Shown piece after piece: positions 1-8,533 of a stretch of 64,000 nucleotides of DNA; position 1 is the first letter of the stretch; every line of letters begins with the position of its first letter. Location of the stretch: the NCBI RefSeq assembly GCF_003967575.1, contig NZ_BIFT01000002.1, positions 2,418,001 through 2,482,000 of the forward strand, given 5' to 3'. Source of the stretch: Dictyobacter alpinus. GTDB taxonomy: Bacteria; Chloroflexota; Ktedonobacteria; Ktedonobacterales; Ktedonobacteraceae. Below the pieces are notes generated by a model. The model was not told the origin of the DNA, made no database searches, and worked only from the letters and a program-made list of their open reading frames with translations. The position numbers and the translations under genes are program-made.

Positions 1-160
1 ATACTGTGATTTGCTTCACAGCAAAAACCTGGGATCGGTGTTAGACTCATATCAGTCGATATATACACTACAGTGCGATGCATCGACACACGTAAAGGAT
101 TTACTCACAACGTGTCCTTGCATATCAGGATATGCTGTTCAAGAAGAAAGGCAACGCATT

Positions 161-1399
161 ATGCGATATATACCCTATCCACGAGGGTTCACCCGGGTTA
201 GTAGCCTGCTGTTCGTTATGTTAGCCCTGTTTGTCAGTGCTTGCTCTAACGCAAGTCAGGCCACGACTGGGGGGAACACCACAAGCACCGCGCAAGGCAC
301 CACTAACACGGCTCAGGGCATCACAGCGACTACAACGAAGCAGCCACAAACGTCAACCTCAATGTCGTCAACAGCGTCCCAGGGTAGCAGCAAGGCGACG
401 AGTCTACCAGTCCATCCCCTGAAGCAGATCCGCATGACGGATGCTATACACGGCTGGGCCCTGGATCAGGATAATATCTTGAAGACTTCGGATGGAGGCC
501 AAAGCTGGGTTGCGCTGACGCCAAAGCATGCAGTGATCTCGAACACGACACAGGCCGACTTTTTGAATGCGCAGTATGCCTGGTTTACCGTGACTGACAA
601 CAACTCGATCACGGTTTTCTCCACCACAACAGGTGGCGCAAGCTGGAAGGGTAGTGTGATCAATGTGTCCTCCCCTGAAGGCGCGATGCTGAGCTTTGTG
701 AGCCCTCAGACCGGCTGGCTGGAGGTTGCACCGGGTGGGACCGGTGCTGGTAGCCAGAGTGTGAATATCCTGCGCACCGATGATGGGGGTCTGAACTGGA
801 GCAAAATCTCGTCTTCTGGTCCTGGACCACAGAAACTGGCGAACGGTGGTATCAAGTCTGGCCTCTCATTTGTGAACGCAGCCACGGGCTGGGCTACAGG
901 ATCAGATGCCTCGACCGTTCCCTGGCTCTACATGACGCACGATGGTGGCAAGACCTGGGAGCGAAAGACCATCTCGGCTATGGCCGGTGGTACGAACGCC
1001 GGTGGGAGTATCCATACGTTGCCCCCGGTGGTGCTGGGTAATGATGGTTTCCTGCCCATGGTTGTTGAATCACGCACAGTCCTGGTACGCTCAACTGATG
1101 GTGGTGCTAGCTGGACCACCAATGGACAGGCGATTGCAGGATTCAACTCGTACAACGTCTACGTCATTGACGCGCAGAGCGTTCGGGCGACCGACCAGAA
1201 CACAGGCGATGTTTACCAGTCTAGCGATGGTGGCAAGAGCTGGCAGAAGATTGCCAGCGCGAGCGGCGTCTATGGTCCTTTGAGTTTCATCAATACCACG
1301 ACCGGTTTCGGCCTTGGCCACAGTAACCAGTCGGTGCTCAAGCGCACAGACGACGGTGGCAAAACCTGGCAGACCATTCCCTACCAGATCCACGGCTAA
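161..1399 (+). CDS. Ycf48/BNR-repeat propeller lipoprotein
   Basis: Predicted surface lipoprotein with a beta-propeller of BNR/Ycf48-type repeats. The N-terminus has a basic region, a hydrophobic stretch and the lipobox LFVSAC, so the mature protein should be lipid-anchored outside the membrane. A Ser/Thr-rich, low-complexity linker of about 80 residues follows. The propeller then shows repeated blades with SxDGGxxW signatures (TSDGGQSW, TDDGGLNW, THDGGKTW, STDGGASW, SSDGGKSW, TDDGGKTW). I chose the ATG at 161 because it follows an AAGAAAGG ribosome site and starts directly at the signal peptide; the frame is open further upstream. A second lipoprotein of the same design lies at 8534-9718. 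The ligand or partner is unknown. In plants and cyanobacteria Ycf48 helps assemble photosystem II, which is not expected to apply here. Confidence 0.85.
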   Translation: MRYIPYPRGFTRVSSLLFVMLALFVSACSNASQATTGGNTTSTAQGTTNTAQGITATTTKQPQTSTSMSSTASQGSSKATSLPVHPLKQIRMTDAIHGWALDQDNILKTSDGGQSWVALTPKHAVISNTTQADFLNAQYAWFTVTDNNSITVFSTTTGGASWKGSVINVSSPEGAMLSFVSPQTGWLEVAPGGTGAGSQSVNILRTDDGGLNWSKISSSGPGPQKLANGGIKSGLSFVNAATGWATGSDASTVPWLYMTHDGGKTWERKTISAMAGGTNAGGSIHTLPPVVLGNDGFLPMVVESRTVLVRSTDGGASWTTNGQAIAGFNSYNVYVIDAQSVRATDQNTGDVYQSSDGGKSWQKIASASGVYGPLSFINTTTGFGLGHSNQSVLKRTDDGGKTWQTIPYQIHG

Positions 1400-1422
1400 G
1401 CGCCAGTCTTACAAATTTTGTT

Positions 1423-1462
1423 ATGGTGGGCTTCATGCACATGTACGCATGAAGCCCACCAT
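1423..1462. terminator. 16-bp stem hairpin, bidirectional terminator
   Basis: Perfect inverted repeat with 16-bp arms (1423-1438 and 1447-1462) around an 8-nt loop, followed by GCTTTTCC. It lies between the convergent genes ending at 1399 and 1517, so it probably terminates transcription from both sides. Confidence 0.8.
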
Positions 1463-1516
1463 GCTTTTCCTCGACTGCACATGTGTGCGCTAAATCTTCA
1501 GTGAGGAAATAAAACG

Positions 1517-2053
1517 TTACGTCAGGTGGCGGATGATCAGGCTGGCGTGGGAGAGTGGTTTGCTGCTATCATTAAGGTCACTATTCGTCTCATAGTCGAG
1601 CAGGATAACCGTCCCATGCTGTTGTTCGAGACGGCGTAATTCGGCCAGTTGTTCCTGAAGGCAGTTTTCTAATACCCATTGATACGAAGGCAGATAGATC
1701 TGCTGACGAGCTGTAAGGTAGGGCAGGAGTTCCTGACCACTGACGCCCGCCCGATGGCCGAGCACCTTGCCATAGGTACGCACTGTACGTTTGAGATTCT
1801 TCATCGTCGTATTCGCAAATCGACTGGTATCCACATCGGCGCGCTCAAATACTTTAAGTCCCTGCCAGATTCCCTCGACACTGGCACTATTCCACCCGGG
1901 TGAAAAAGGAACTGGAATGCCACCGTGAGGATAAAACGGACTGAAGTGTATCCACGGCTCGATCCCTTTAGACGTCACATCAATAATGCTGGCCCCGGGA
2001 TATCGCTGCTGTATCCTAGTCAGCGAGGTACGGTGATTTTGAAGTATGAACAT
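1517..2053 (-). CDS. Conserved hypothetical protein (DUF6939-like)
   Basis: A soluble protein of 178 residues with no signal peptide or membrane segment. The N-terminal half contains the stretch IIDVTSKGIEPWIHFSPFYP and a PHGGIPVP motif, then SVEGIWQGLKVF. I associate these with a family of bacterial unknowns also found in actinomycetes, recalled as DUF6939; the name is from memory. The ATG follows GAGAAGGATC at good spacing. It lies 39 nt from the next minus-strand gene upstream (2093-2968) and could be co-transcribed with it. No function can be given from sequence. Confidence 0.7.
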   Translation of the reverse strand: MFILQNHRTSLTRIQQRYPGASIIDVTSKGIEPWIHFSPFYPHGGIPVPFSPGWNSASVEGIWQGLKVFERADVDTSRFANTTMKNLKRTVRTYGKVLGHRAGVSGQELLPYLTARQQIYLPSYQWVLENCLQEQLAELRRLEQQHGTVILLDYETNSDLNDSSKPLSHASLIIRHLT

Positions 2054-2092
2054 TGTAGATCCTTCTCAATATATTTTTGCATGGTGAGAGCA

Positions 2093-2968
2093 TCAGGAAT
2101 TGGAGAGCAAGTCATCTTTGAATGACGGTGCTACTGGTTTCCAACCAAGTATGTTTTCGGCCCGTGTTGAAGACAACCAGAGATTTCGTGAGAGTATCCT
2201 TGCCCAAAATGATCCCCACACGCTAAGAGCCTCACCCTCTGAAATGCTTTGAGCACCATCACGTATATGAGTTACTTGTGCAATGATTTCGGCTGTTTCG
2301 TGAAGTGAGAGAGCCTGGGCAACGGCATTAAACACCCGATAGGATGGCATCTGCTCGACAGCCAGTACCGTCAAGTGAGCCAGATCCTCAACATGGACCG
2401 AGGACCAACGTTGCTGGCCCTCACCAATGTACCACGCAACCTGCCGCTTTTTTGCCTCTTCCAGTAAGAAAGAGGGAGTGCTTCCACCCCCTCGACCATA
2501 AAGAATTCCCGCACCAACAATGACTATTCCATGAACGCCATGCTCTTTTGCTCGATAGACCACATTTTCCGGAGACTGATTCATTGCAGGGGTACTCAGT
2601 CGTTGCACAAAGGCATCCTCATCCACCCGTTCTTGCGCACCAATGTCACCATACAACGATGACCCACTAATATAGACCAAAGGCTTTTGCGTTTCTTGCA
2701 GTGCTGCGATAAGAGCCTGGAGCAATGTTACAGTGGCTTGAAGGGACGCTGAAGACGCAACCACGATCGCATCAGCTTGTTTCGCTACGGAGAGCCATGT
2801 TTTATACCTATCCATATCTCCCTGCACGGCCACAGCTCCTTTTGCTTCAAGGGCCGATACTGCTGAAGCATTGCGTGCGAGACCAATGACCTGATGATGC
2901 GATTGAAGGAACGCATCAGTAATAGCACTACCAATCCATCCTGTTGCGCCTATAACAAACACTCTCAT
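2093..2968 (-). CDS. NAD-dependent epimerase/extended-SDR family protein
   Basis: A 291-residue Rossmann-fold protein. It begins MRVFVIGATGWIGSAITDAF, a GxxGxxG dinucleotide-binding motif typical of extended or atypical short-chain dehydrogenases. Later landmarks are YISGSSLYGD at the usual catalytic Ser position and the SSVHVEDLA segment typical of NAD-dependent epimerase/dehydratase proteins. The Tyr of the YxxxK motif is not obvious (VYRAKEHG is the nearest match). I chose the ATG at 2968 over the longer open frame because GGAGGG lies just upstream and the nucleotide-binding motif starts immediately. The substrate is unknown. It is probably cytoplasmic and may be co-transcribed with 1517-2053. 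Confidence 0.85.
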   Translation of the reverse strand: MRVFVIGATGWIGSAITDAFLQSHHQVIGLARNASAVSALEAKGAVAVQGDMDRYKTWLSVAKQADAIVVASSASLQATVTLLQALIAALQETQKPLVYISGSSLYGDIGAQERVDEDAFVQRLSTPAMNQSPENVVYRAKEHGVHGIVIVGAGILYGRGGGSTPSFLLEEAKKRQVAWYIGEGQQRWSSVHVEDLAHLTVLAVEQMPSYRVFNAVAQALSLHETAEIIAQVTHIRDGAQSISEGEALSVWGSFWARILSRNLWLSSTRAENILGWKPVAPSFKDDLLSNS

Positions 2969-3167
2969 ATATCCCTCCGGCTGAAGCGAAATACATCTCT
3001 CTGAATGCTTCCATTGAAGAAGGTACTTTCTCCTAACAAATTTCTTCTTCTTCTCGAGGTATCTTATCCTACTTCTTGTTAGCCGGGCAAGGGGAGAAAT
3101 TCCAGAGGATGCTGCAGTATCATCATGGGCCAACGAACTGGAATGTTGTTGATGTTATAATGGTGGC

Positions 3168-4202
3168 ATGAAACATCGCATGAATATTGATGAGAGCAGC
3201 ATTTTTTCGGCCGTTCAGGAGTATTTTTCTCTGCACCTTCAATCCCTGGAGTTCATGCCTGTGGGGGAGGGTTCCTGGGTATACAAAGGGCGAGATCAGA
3301 ATCACAGCTCCTGGTTGATAAAGCTTTCCCGCTTGCATACGTCTATGTCTACTGGCGCTCGTGTGACCGCCTATCTTCACGATGAAGTTGGACTTTCTTT
3401 TGTGATCGGCTCTATCCTTGCCCCCGATCAAAGAGCAATCCCAGAGGTGAATGGGTATGATCTTAGCATCTATCCCTTTCTTGAAGGCAAAACCCTAAGC
3501 TATGATCTCCTCTCCAAAGAGCACCAGGCTGAGATAGCTCAGGATCTGCGGCGCATGCATGATGTCAAATTGCCGCAGCATCTTAGCGCGCTCCTACCGA
3601 AAGAAACTTTTGACAAGTTTCAAGGATCTGCGAGAAACCTTGTCAAAAAGGCAAAGGAGTATAGTGGCAACGACGTCTTCTTAGAACGCTTGCGAGAAGT
3701 GGTGTTGTCAAAATGGAATGTGATCGAGCGAACTATTGAAAATGGTTATCGACTGAGCCAGTATTGCAAACAACATACTTATGAACTGGTGGTCTGTCAT
3801 GCCGATATCCATCCTTTCAACATCCTGCAAACGGCGACGAACCTCGTTATGATTGATTGGGACGGCATCATGCTTGCTCCCAGAGAACGCGATCTCATGT
3901 TCTACCGCCAGGAAATAAACGCCGCCAACTCTGACTTTCAGCGAGCCTACGGCCTTGATTATCAAGTCGATCCTTATCTCATGAGTTACTACAACTATGA
4001 ATGGGTTTTACAAGAGTACACAGATTATATTGAGCGACAGTTTGATGTGCAGTCAGGCGAAGAGGCACGCGCTCATGCCTTGAATGAGTTTCATGCACTT
4101 TTTGGCTCTCAAGAAGAGTTGGATGGTGTGGTGAAAGAGGCTCTGTGCTCACCTCTTCCGGACTCATCCTTGAGGCGGCACCATTTTGGGATGTGGCAAT
4201 GA
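3168..4202 (+). CDS. Aminoglycoside phosphotransferase (APH)-family kinase
   Basis: A 344-residue protein with the APH kinase-like fold. The catalytic loop reads HADIHPFN (residues 211-218, catalytic Asp 213) and the metal-binding segment reads IDWDG (229-233). The N-terminal lobe holds LIKLSR with a candidate ATP-binding Lys. The family phosphorylates small molecules (aminoglycosides, choline, homoserine and others); the substrate cannot be predicted. Two nearby ATGs are possible (3168 and 3180). No Shine-Dalgarno is visible; instead TATAAT at 3156-3161 sits six bases before the first ATG, so the transcript may be leaderless. The gene is divergent from 2093-2968. Confidence 0.85.
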   Translation: MKHRMNIDESSIFSAVQEYFSLHLQSLEFMPVGEGSWVYKGRDQNHSSWLIKLSRLHTSMSTGARVTAYLHDEVGLSFVIGSILAPDQRAIPEVNGYDLSIYPFLEGKTLSYDLLSKEHQAEIAQDLRRMHDVKLPQHLSALLPKETFDKFQGSARNLVKKAKEYSGNDVFLERLREVVLSKWNVIERTIENGYRLSQYCKQHTYELVVCHADIHPFNILQTATNLVMIDWDGIMLAPRERDLMFYRQEINAANSDFQRAYGLDYQVDPYLMSYYNYEWVLQEYTDYIERQFDVQSGEEARAHALNEFHALFGSQEELDGVVKEALCSPLPDSSLRRHHFGMWQ

Positions 4203-4311
4203 GTTGGCTGATGGCCAGATTACGCAATGCGTCAAAAATATCCTCTTGATTTCTTTTCTTTTTTTTCGCTAATATGCTTATAGATTCAAATTTATAAAGG
4301 AGAAGAATATC

Positions 4312-5166
4312 GTGGTCGCTTTACTGCATACGAATGGCGAGGTATCTCTACCACAAGGTATTGTACGATATCGTGATGAAGGAACTGGGCCGACGCTTGT
4401 CTTCATACATGGTTTACTGGTCAATGGTGCTCTCTGGCGTGATGTTATAGCAACCCTTTCGGGGCAGTTTCGGTGTATTGCCCTGGATTTGCCTTTTGGA
4501 GCCCATGCGGTTCCTCTACATGCTGATGCCGATCTGAGCCCATCCGGCATCGCTCAGCTGATTGCTGATTTTCTGGCGGCCTTAGATTTACACGATGTTA
4601 CGCTGGTTGGCAATGATACCGGTGGTGCTATGTGCCAGTTGACGATTGTCAATCATCCTGAGCGTATTACGCGGCTGATTTTGACGAACTGTGATGCCTT
4701 TGAGGCTTTTTTTCCGCTACTGATTAAGCCTTTTGCTGATGGTGCACGGCTCTTCGGAACCCGTTTCGCAGATTTTATTGCCTGGGCGTTTCAGACGAAA
4801 CGTGCGCAACGTGTGTTGCTGGCGCTGGTTTCTCTGCGGCACGCAGATGATGCGACGCTTGACACCTATTTTGCAGCACTAGGGAGCGGGAATAGACAGA
4901 TCAGGCGTGATGTCAGCAAATTCCTGAAGACTGTCTCGAACCGTTATACACTCGAAGCTGCGAAATCTTTTCAGTATTTCCAGCATCCCGTGTTGATCGT
5001 ATGGGGTAAGAACGATCTTATCTTCTCAACACGGAACGCCAGACGGCTTCAACAGGCATTTCCTCATGCCAGGCTGGAATTTGTTCCGCGCTCACGTGCG
5101 TTCGTACCAGAAGATCAACCTCTTCTCCTCGCTCAAAAAATTGCTGAATTTATGAATGAATCATAG
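4312..5166 (+). CDS. Alpha/beta hydrolase with Asp at the nucleophile elbow
   Basis: A 284-residue alpha/beta hydrolase fold protein. The oxyanion region is FIHGLLVNG (residues 31-39). The nucleophile elbow reads LVGNDTGGAM, which puts Asp 102 where most family members have Ser. This is as in haloalkane dehalogenase-like enzymes, and the following VWGKNDLI supplies a typical acid region. The position where the catalytic His is normally found reads RSRAFVPEDQP and has no His, so the chemistry is uncertain. The start is GTG at 4312 behind AAAGGAGAAG. It is probably monocistronic: the upstream gene ends 109 nt earlier and the downstream gene is convergent. Confidence 0.85.
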   Translation: MVALLHTNGEVSLPQGIVRYRDEGTGPTLVFIHGLLVNGALWRDVIATLSGQFRCIALDLPFGAHAVPLHADADLSPSGIAQLIADFLAALDLHDVTLVGNDTGGAMCQLTIVNHPERITRLILTNCDAFEAFFPLLIKPFADGARLFGTRFADFIAWAFQTKRAQRVLLALVSLRHADDATLDTYFAALGSGNRQIRRDVSKFLKTVSNRYTLEAAKSFQYFQHPVLIVWGKNDLIFSTRNARRLQQAFPHARLEFVPRSRAFVPEDQPLLLAQKIAEFMNES

Positions 5167-5435
5167 CTCCCTTTGAGGGGCAATAGATTGATGGCTATCT
5201 AGATGGCTTTGAGGAATTCCTAAGGCAGGGATTGGTCAGAGCCAACCTATGTTCCCGCACTGTATTTTGATATTGAAAAAATCGTATAACTATAGTATAT
5301 TTTAGATATGGTTCACCTTGAAGTAGCAGATGAGAGTGCTGCAGATCCAAGAGAATACCTGGCGAGCAGTAATATCCGTGCGTAAAAGCCAGGTTTTCGT
5401 TGATCTGATGCTCACGCAGACGCCTGCCCCATATA

Positions 5436-6044
5436 TTACAAGTGATGCGCGTCGTTATAGCGTTCCAACGCCCATGTTTGTCCATGAGGTGACTGGTACC
5501 AGTGGGTAATGGACGTGTGCCTCGCACTGAGAGCAACCCGAGCTGGTACGGCTGCACTCAAGCCGAAAAAATAGTGAAATGACGCAGCAATCACGCCTCC
5601 GTGTGTTACCACAACAATCGTTTTCCCCGCGTAATCCTGCAAAAGGTGATTGAGCGCTGATTGGATGCGTCCAGAGAATTCGAATCCGGTTTCGTAACCA
5701 TCCATGAAGCGGAAGAACGGTTTTTGCGCTTCAGGAACCTGCCTCCAGCGTGCGGAAAATTGCTCGGGAGGTAATGTGCCGTCATCGCATACCCACTCTT
5801 CAAAGCCTTTGTCGAAGACAATTGGCTTACCCAGTGCCGATGCGAGAATCTCTGCTGAGGCTTTTGCCCGTCGCATCGGGCTGGCAATGAGCACATCGGC
5901 CTTGATCTCTCCTGTTCTGGACAGGCGATCTCGCAAGCATTTTGTCTGCCTGATGCCCTCTGGCGAGAGACCCAGATCCTGATAGGAACCATCCTCCAGG
6001 GCTTCAATATAGTCGCCATGTCGTATGAAGTAGAGATGCGTCAA
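5436..6044 (-). CDS. Histidine phosphatase family protein (phosphoglycerate mutase-like)
   Basis: A 202-residue histidine phosphatase. The phosphohistidine motif FIRHGDY is at residues 6-12. The second catalytic block is IASPMRRAKASAE, and the C-terminal VVVTHGGVIAAS supplies the second active-site His. The family acts on phosphorylated sugars, phosphoserine, phosphoproteins or other phosphate esters; the substrate is unknown. The start is TTG behind AAGGAGTCAGAAA. A 38-bp palindrome sits 37 nt upstream of the start (6081-6118) and is a likely operator. Confidence 0.88.
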   Translation of the reverse strand: MTHLYFIRHGDYIEALEDGSYQDLGLSPEGIRQTKCLRDRLSRTGEIKADVLIASPMRRAKASAEILASALGKPIVFDKGFEEWVCDDGTLPPEQFSARWRQVPEAQKPFFRFMDGYETGFEFSGRIQSALNHLLQDYAGKTIVVVTHGGVIAASFHYFFGLSAAVPARVALSARHTSITHWYQSPHGQTWALERYNDAHHL

Positions 6045-6080
6045 TTTCTGACTCCTTCCATCTTTTTCGTCGTCTCCACG

Positions 6081-6118
6081 ATACTATCCGTTATGGATGT
6101 ATCCATAACGGATAGTAT
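6081..6118. promoter_or_regulatory. 38-bp near-perfect palindrome, probable operator
   Basis: Perfect 18-bp arms (6081-6098 and 6101-6118) separated by only two bases (GT). Each arm contains ATCCGTTATGGAT or its complement. No T-run follows on either strand and it lies between divergent genes (6044 minus, 6273 plus). A dimeric-regulator operator is therefore more likely than a terminator. No regulator gene is adjacent. Confidence 0.6.
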
Positions 6119-6272
6119 ACACGAGCACGGATGGGACGTCAAGTCCAGACGTTTCATTGCAGGTTTCTCCCCGGTTAGACCATACTCTGCTCTATGGACA
6201 AACACAGATGGGTGAATTTATCATTTTTTGAATTTACCGGAATTTGAAATACTTCACGAGAGGATTTTTGCT

Positions 6273-6824
6273 ATGAAACGATATATTCTTACTGGCACAC
6301 CTGGTTCAGGAAAGACCTCAATTCTGCATGAGTTGAAACGTCAGGGGTATTCGATTGTGGAGGAAGCTGCAACCGATGTTATTACACGTGAGCACCTGCT
6401 TGGCCAATCGGATCCGTGGATGCAGTCTGACTTTATTGATAAAATTATACACCTCCAAAAACAGAGGCAAATTGCGGCATCAAGCTATCCTGATGCATGC
6501 CAATTGTATGATCGTTCACCAATTTGTACCTTTGCCTTAAGCCGTCATCTGGGTTATCCCCCGTCTGTGTGTCTGCTAGAAGAGATGCAGAGAATTGAGC
6601 ACGAACGTATTTACCAGCGAGAGGTATTCTTTATCGAAAATCTTGGGTTCTGCCAGCCCACGGAGGCAAGGAAAATTACCTTTGAAGACTCGCTTCTTTT
6701 CGAGAAAATCCATAGAGACACGTACACCTCCCTGGGTTACGAGCTGATAGAAATTGCGCCTAAGCCTCTCGCAGAGCGAGTTCAGTGTATTTCGGAATGG
6801 ATGAGACAGACTCTTGATAAATAA
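6273..6824 (+). CDS. AAA-type ATPase/kinase-like NTPase
   Basis: A 183-residue P-loop NTPase. The Walker A motif is GTPGSGKTS close to the N-terminus (MKRYILTGTPGSGKTS). The spacing and the later segment ARKITFEDSLLFEKIH match the small AAA_28-type single-domain ATPases, which resemble nucleotide or cofactor kinases. The phosphate acceptor is unknown. The ATG at 6273 is preferred because GAGAGG lies upstream and Walker A starts directly; an in-frame ATG at 6228 would add 15 residues without a recognised motif. A Rho-independent terminator follows at 6897-6922. Confidence 0.8.
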   Translation: MKRYILTGTPGSGKTSILHELKRQGYSIVEEAATDVITREHLLGQSDPWMQSDFIDKIIHLQKQRQIAASSYPDACQLYDRSPICTFALSRHLGYPPSVCLLEEMQRIEHERIYQREVFFIENLGFCQPTEARKITFEDSLLFEKIHRDTYTSLGYELIEIAPKPLAERVQCISEWMRQTLDK

Positions 6825-6896
6825 TGAGCGTCTTTTATACTTTGCTGGTACAAGTATTTGTATGTTTTCTCTCTGATTTTGATGACCATGACTTTC

Positions 6897-6922
6897 GACA
6901 CAGCCCGGTGCTGTGTCTTTTT
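6897..6922 (+). terminator. Rho-independent terminator
   Basis: An 8-bp stem, GACACAGC/GCTGTGTC (6897-6904 and 6910-6917), with a 5-nt loop followed by TTTTT. It lies 73 nt after the ATPase stop codon. Confidence 0.85.
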
Positions 6923-7031
6923 ATACTTCCTCTTACCCGCTTCCTTCTTTTATACTGGACTCAGTCTTGAACGCAAGCTGTTCTTCATATATAAAGCTTA
7001 TGATGTTTTATTATAAGGAAAGGGAAGCAAG

Positions 7032-7406
7032 ATGTGTTATTATTCGTCCAGAAACTATCGCATTATTCGTGTGATGTTCTGGTCGTTCCCATATTTACTC
7101 TGGCAAGCTTTCGGCGACTGGAGTGGATTTCTTGTCGGCGTGATGGTAGCTGTTATTCTTACTACGATGTTTAACAACCTGTTCCGGGCAAACAACTTGA
7201 ATATGACTTCCACTGCCAGACAGCGACCTCTCCATACGGCAGAGTTTCAACCACGTCGTCAGGAAGAGGATTCGTATTCACGTGGTTATCAGGCAGAGGC
7301 AGAGGTATATCACGCAGGATCATATCCGAACCATGAGGGAGAGGTCCAACCTCAGTATGAGGAAATGCAGGTACCATATCCAGAAATGCCCCCCATGGGG
7401 CCGTAG
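7032..7406 (+). CDS. Small membrane protein with Pro/Glu/Tyr-rich tail
   Basis: A 124-residue protein not matched to a named family. Residues about 11-50 are hydrophobic (VMFWSFPYLLWQAFGDW, then GFLVGVMVAVILTTMF) and would form one or two membrane segments. The C-terminal 70 residues are polar, rich in Glu, Gln, Tyr and Pro, and look disordered, ending EMPPMGP. The ATG follows AAGGAAAGGGAAGC. It has its own upstream region after the preceding terminator, so it is probably transcribed alone. Confidence 0.65.
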   Translation: MCYYSSRNYRIIRVMFWSFPYLLWQAFGDWSGFLVGVMVAVILTTMFNNLFRANNLNMTSTARQRPLHTAEFQPRRQEEDSYSRGYQAEAEVYHAGSYPNHEGEVQPQYEEMQVPYPEMPPMGP

Positions 7407-7561
7407 CAAGAAGTTTTTCCGGATAATAACGTGTCCCCCTGTTGCTACTTGCATAATATAGCGGGCATCAACTAGAGCATCAGAGTCTCCACAAGCGTAA
7501 CGGAATCGGTTAAAATAGGTGGATAACTGAGTAGTTACGCGAAAGAAAGAGATACGATTTT

Positions 7562-8335
7562 ATGCCGACAACACAGCAACTTCTGGCGCGGTTAGATGCA
7601 ATTGGAGCCTCTTTGAAGGATACAGGTGAGGCTCTGGCTCTGCTTGGATTGGGATCGGTTGGGGCTGACACGGAGCGCCTGGATGAATATTCGGACCTGG
7701 ATTTTTTTGTGATTGCCAGACCAGGTGTGAAGGCTCGCTATATTGATAATCTTGATTGGTTGGCAACTCTTTGTCCACTGGCCTATGTTTTTCGGAATAC
7801 TGTGGATGGCTATAAAGTTCTGTTTGAAGACGGGATTTTTTGTGAATTTGCTGTGTTTGTGCCACAGGAGCTGCGTAGTATTCCGTTTATGCGCGGCCGC
7901 TTTATCTGGAAAGATGCTGCCTTTGATGAGAGCCTGACTGTTCCGCAACCCGTAGATCAACGTACCCATCCCATTGAAGGTACATCGGAATGGCATCTGG
8001 GAGAGGCGTTGACAAATCTGTATGTTGGGCTTGGTCGCGTACACAGAGGGGAGGTCCTGACTGGTACACGCTTCATCCAGAGTTATGCCGTTGATCATCT
8101 ACTGGCGTTGACCAAAACGTTGGTAACTACACAGAGGAAGGATGAAGATCCATTCAATATGGAACGGAGATATGAGCTACGCTATCCACAGGTTGCTCAG
8201 TATCTACCAGACTTTATTCAAGGTTATGAGCATAATCTTGAGTCAGCTCTGGCCATAGTAGAATTCCTCACACAACATTTTGAAGTAGCGCCAGCTATAC
8301 TTGCCGCTATTCGAGAACTTTGTGTTCGTCGTTGA
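7562..8335 (+). CDS. Nucleotidyltransferase-domain protein
   Basis: A 257-residue protein with a DNA polymerase beta-like nucleotidyltransferase core near the N-terminus. Gly-Ser is at 31-32 (LGLGSVGADTERLDEYSD) and the metal-binding pair is Asp 45 and Asp 47 in DLDFFVI. A third candidate acid is in CEFAVF. The C-terminal half is helical. This arrangement resembles aminoglycoside 6-adenylyltransferase and related stand-alone transferases that adenylylate small molecules. The substrate is unknown and resistance cannot be assumed. Start ATG at 7562 behind GAAAGAAAGAG. Confidence 0.75.
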   Translation: MPTTQQLLARLDAIGASLKDTGEALALLGLGSVGADTERLDEYSDLDFFVIARPGVKARYIDNLDWLATLCPLAYVFRNTVDGYKVLFEDGIFCEFAVFVPQELRSIPFMRGRFIWKDAAFDESLTVPQPVDQRTHPIEGTSEWHLGEALTNLYVGLGRVHRGEVLTGTRFIQSYAVDHLLALTKTLVTTQRKDEDPFNMERRYELRYPQVAQYLPDFIQGYEHNLESALAIVEFLTQHFEVAPAILAAIRELCVRR

Positions 8336-8533
8336 TGTTGCATTGTGCAATGAAGATATTGATCATACGCATTCCTAAAAAGTGAGAGCGAGTAAATCGA
8401 GCGCCACATTCATCATTATACAAAGAGACGAAGGCTATATTCTCTGCATTATACATAACAAGCATGCAACTTCTAAGATCATGCGAAATGCTTTGTGACG
8501 CATATACTTCCGTTATAAAGGTGGTATAATCAG

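Noticed and set aside
5195..5557. 120-codon minus-strand frame overlapping the histidine phosphatase gene
   Set aside because: It runs in another frame through the end of a clear gene, with no family similarity.
5650..5690. TTCGAATCC-like string that resembles a tRNA T-loop
   Set aside because: Lies inside the histidine phosphatase gene with no cloverleaf around it.
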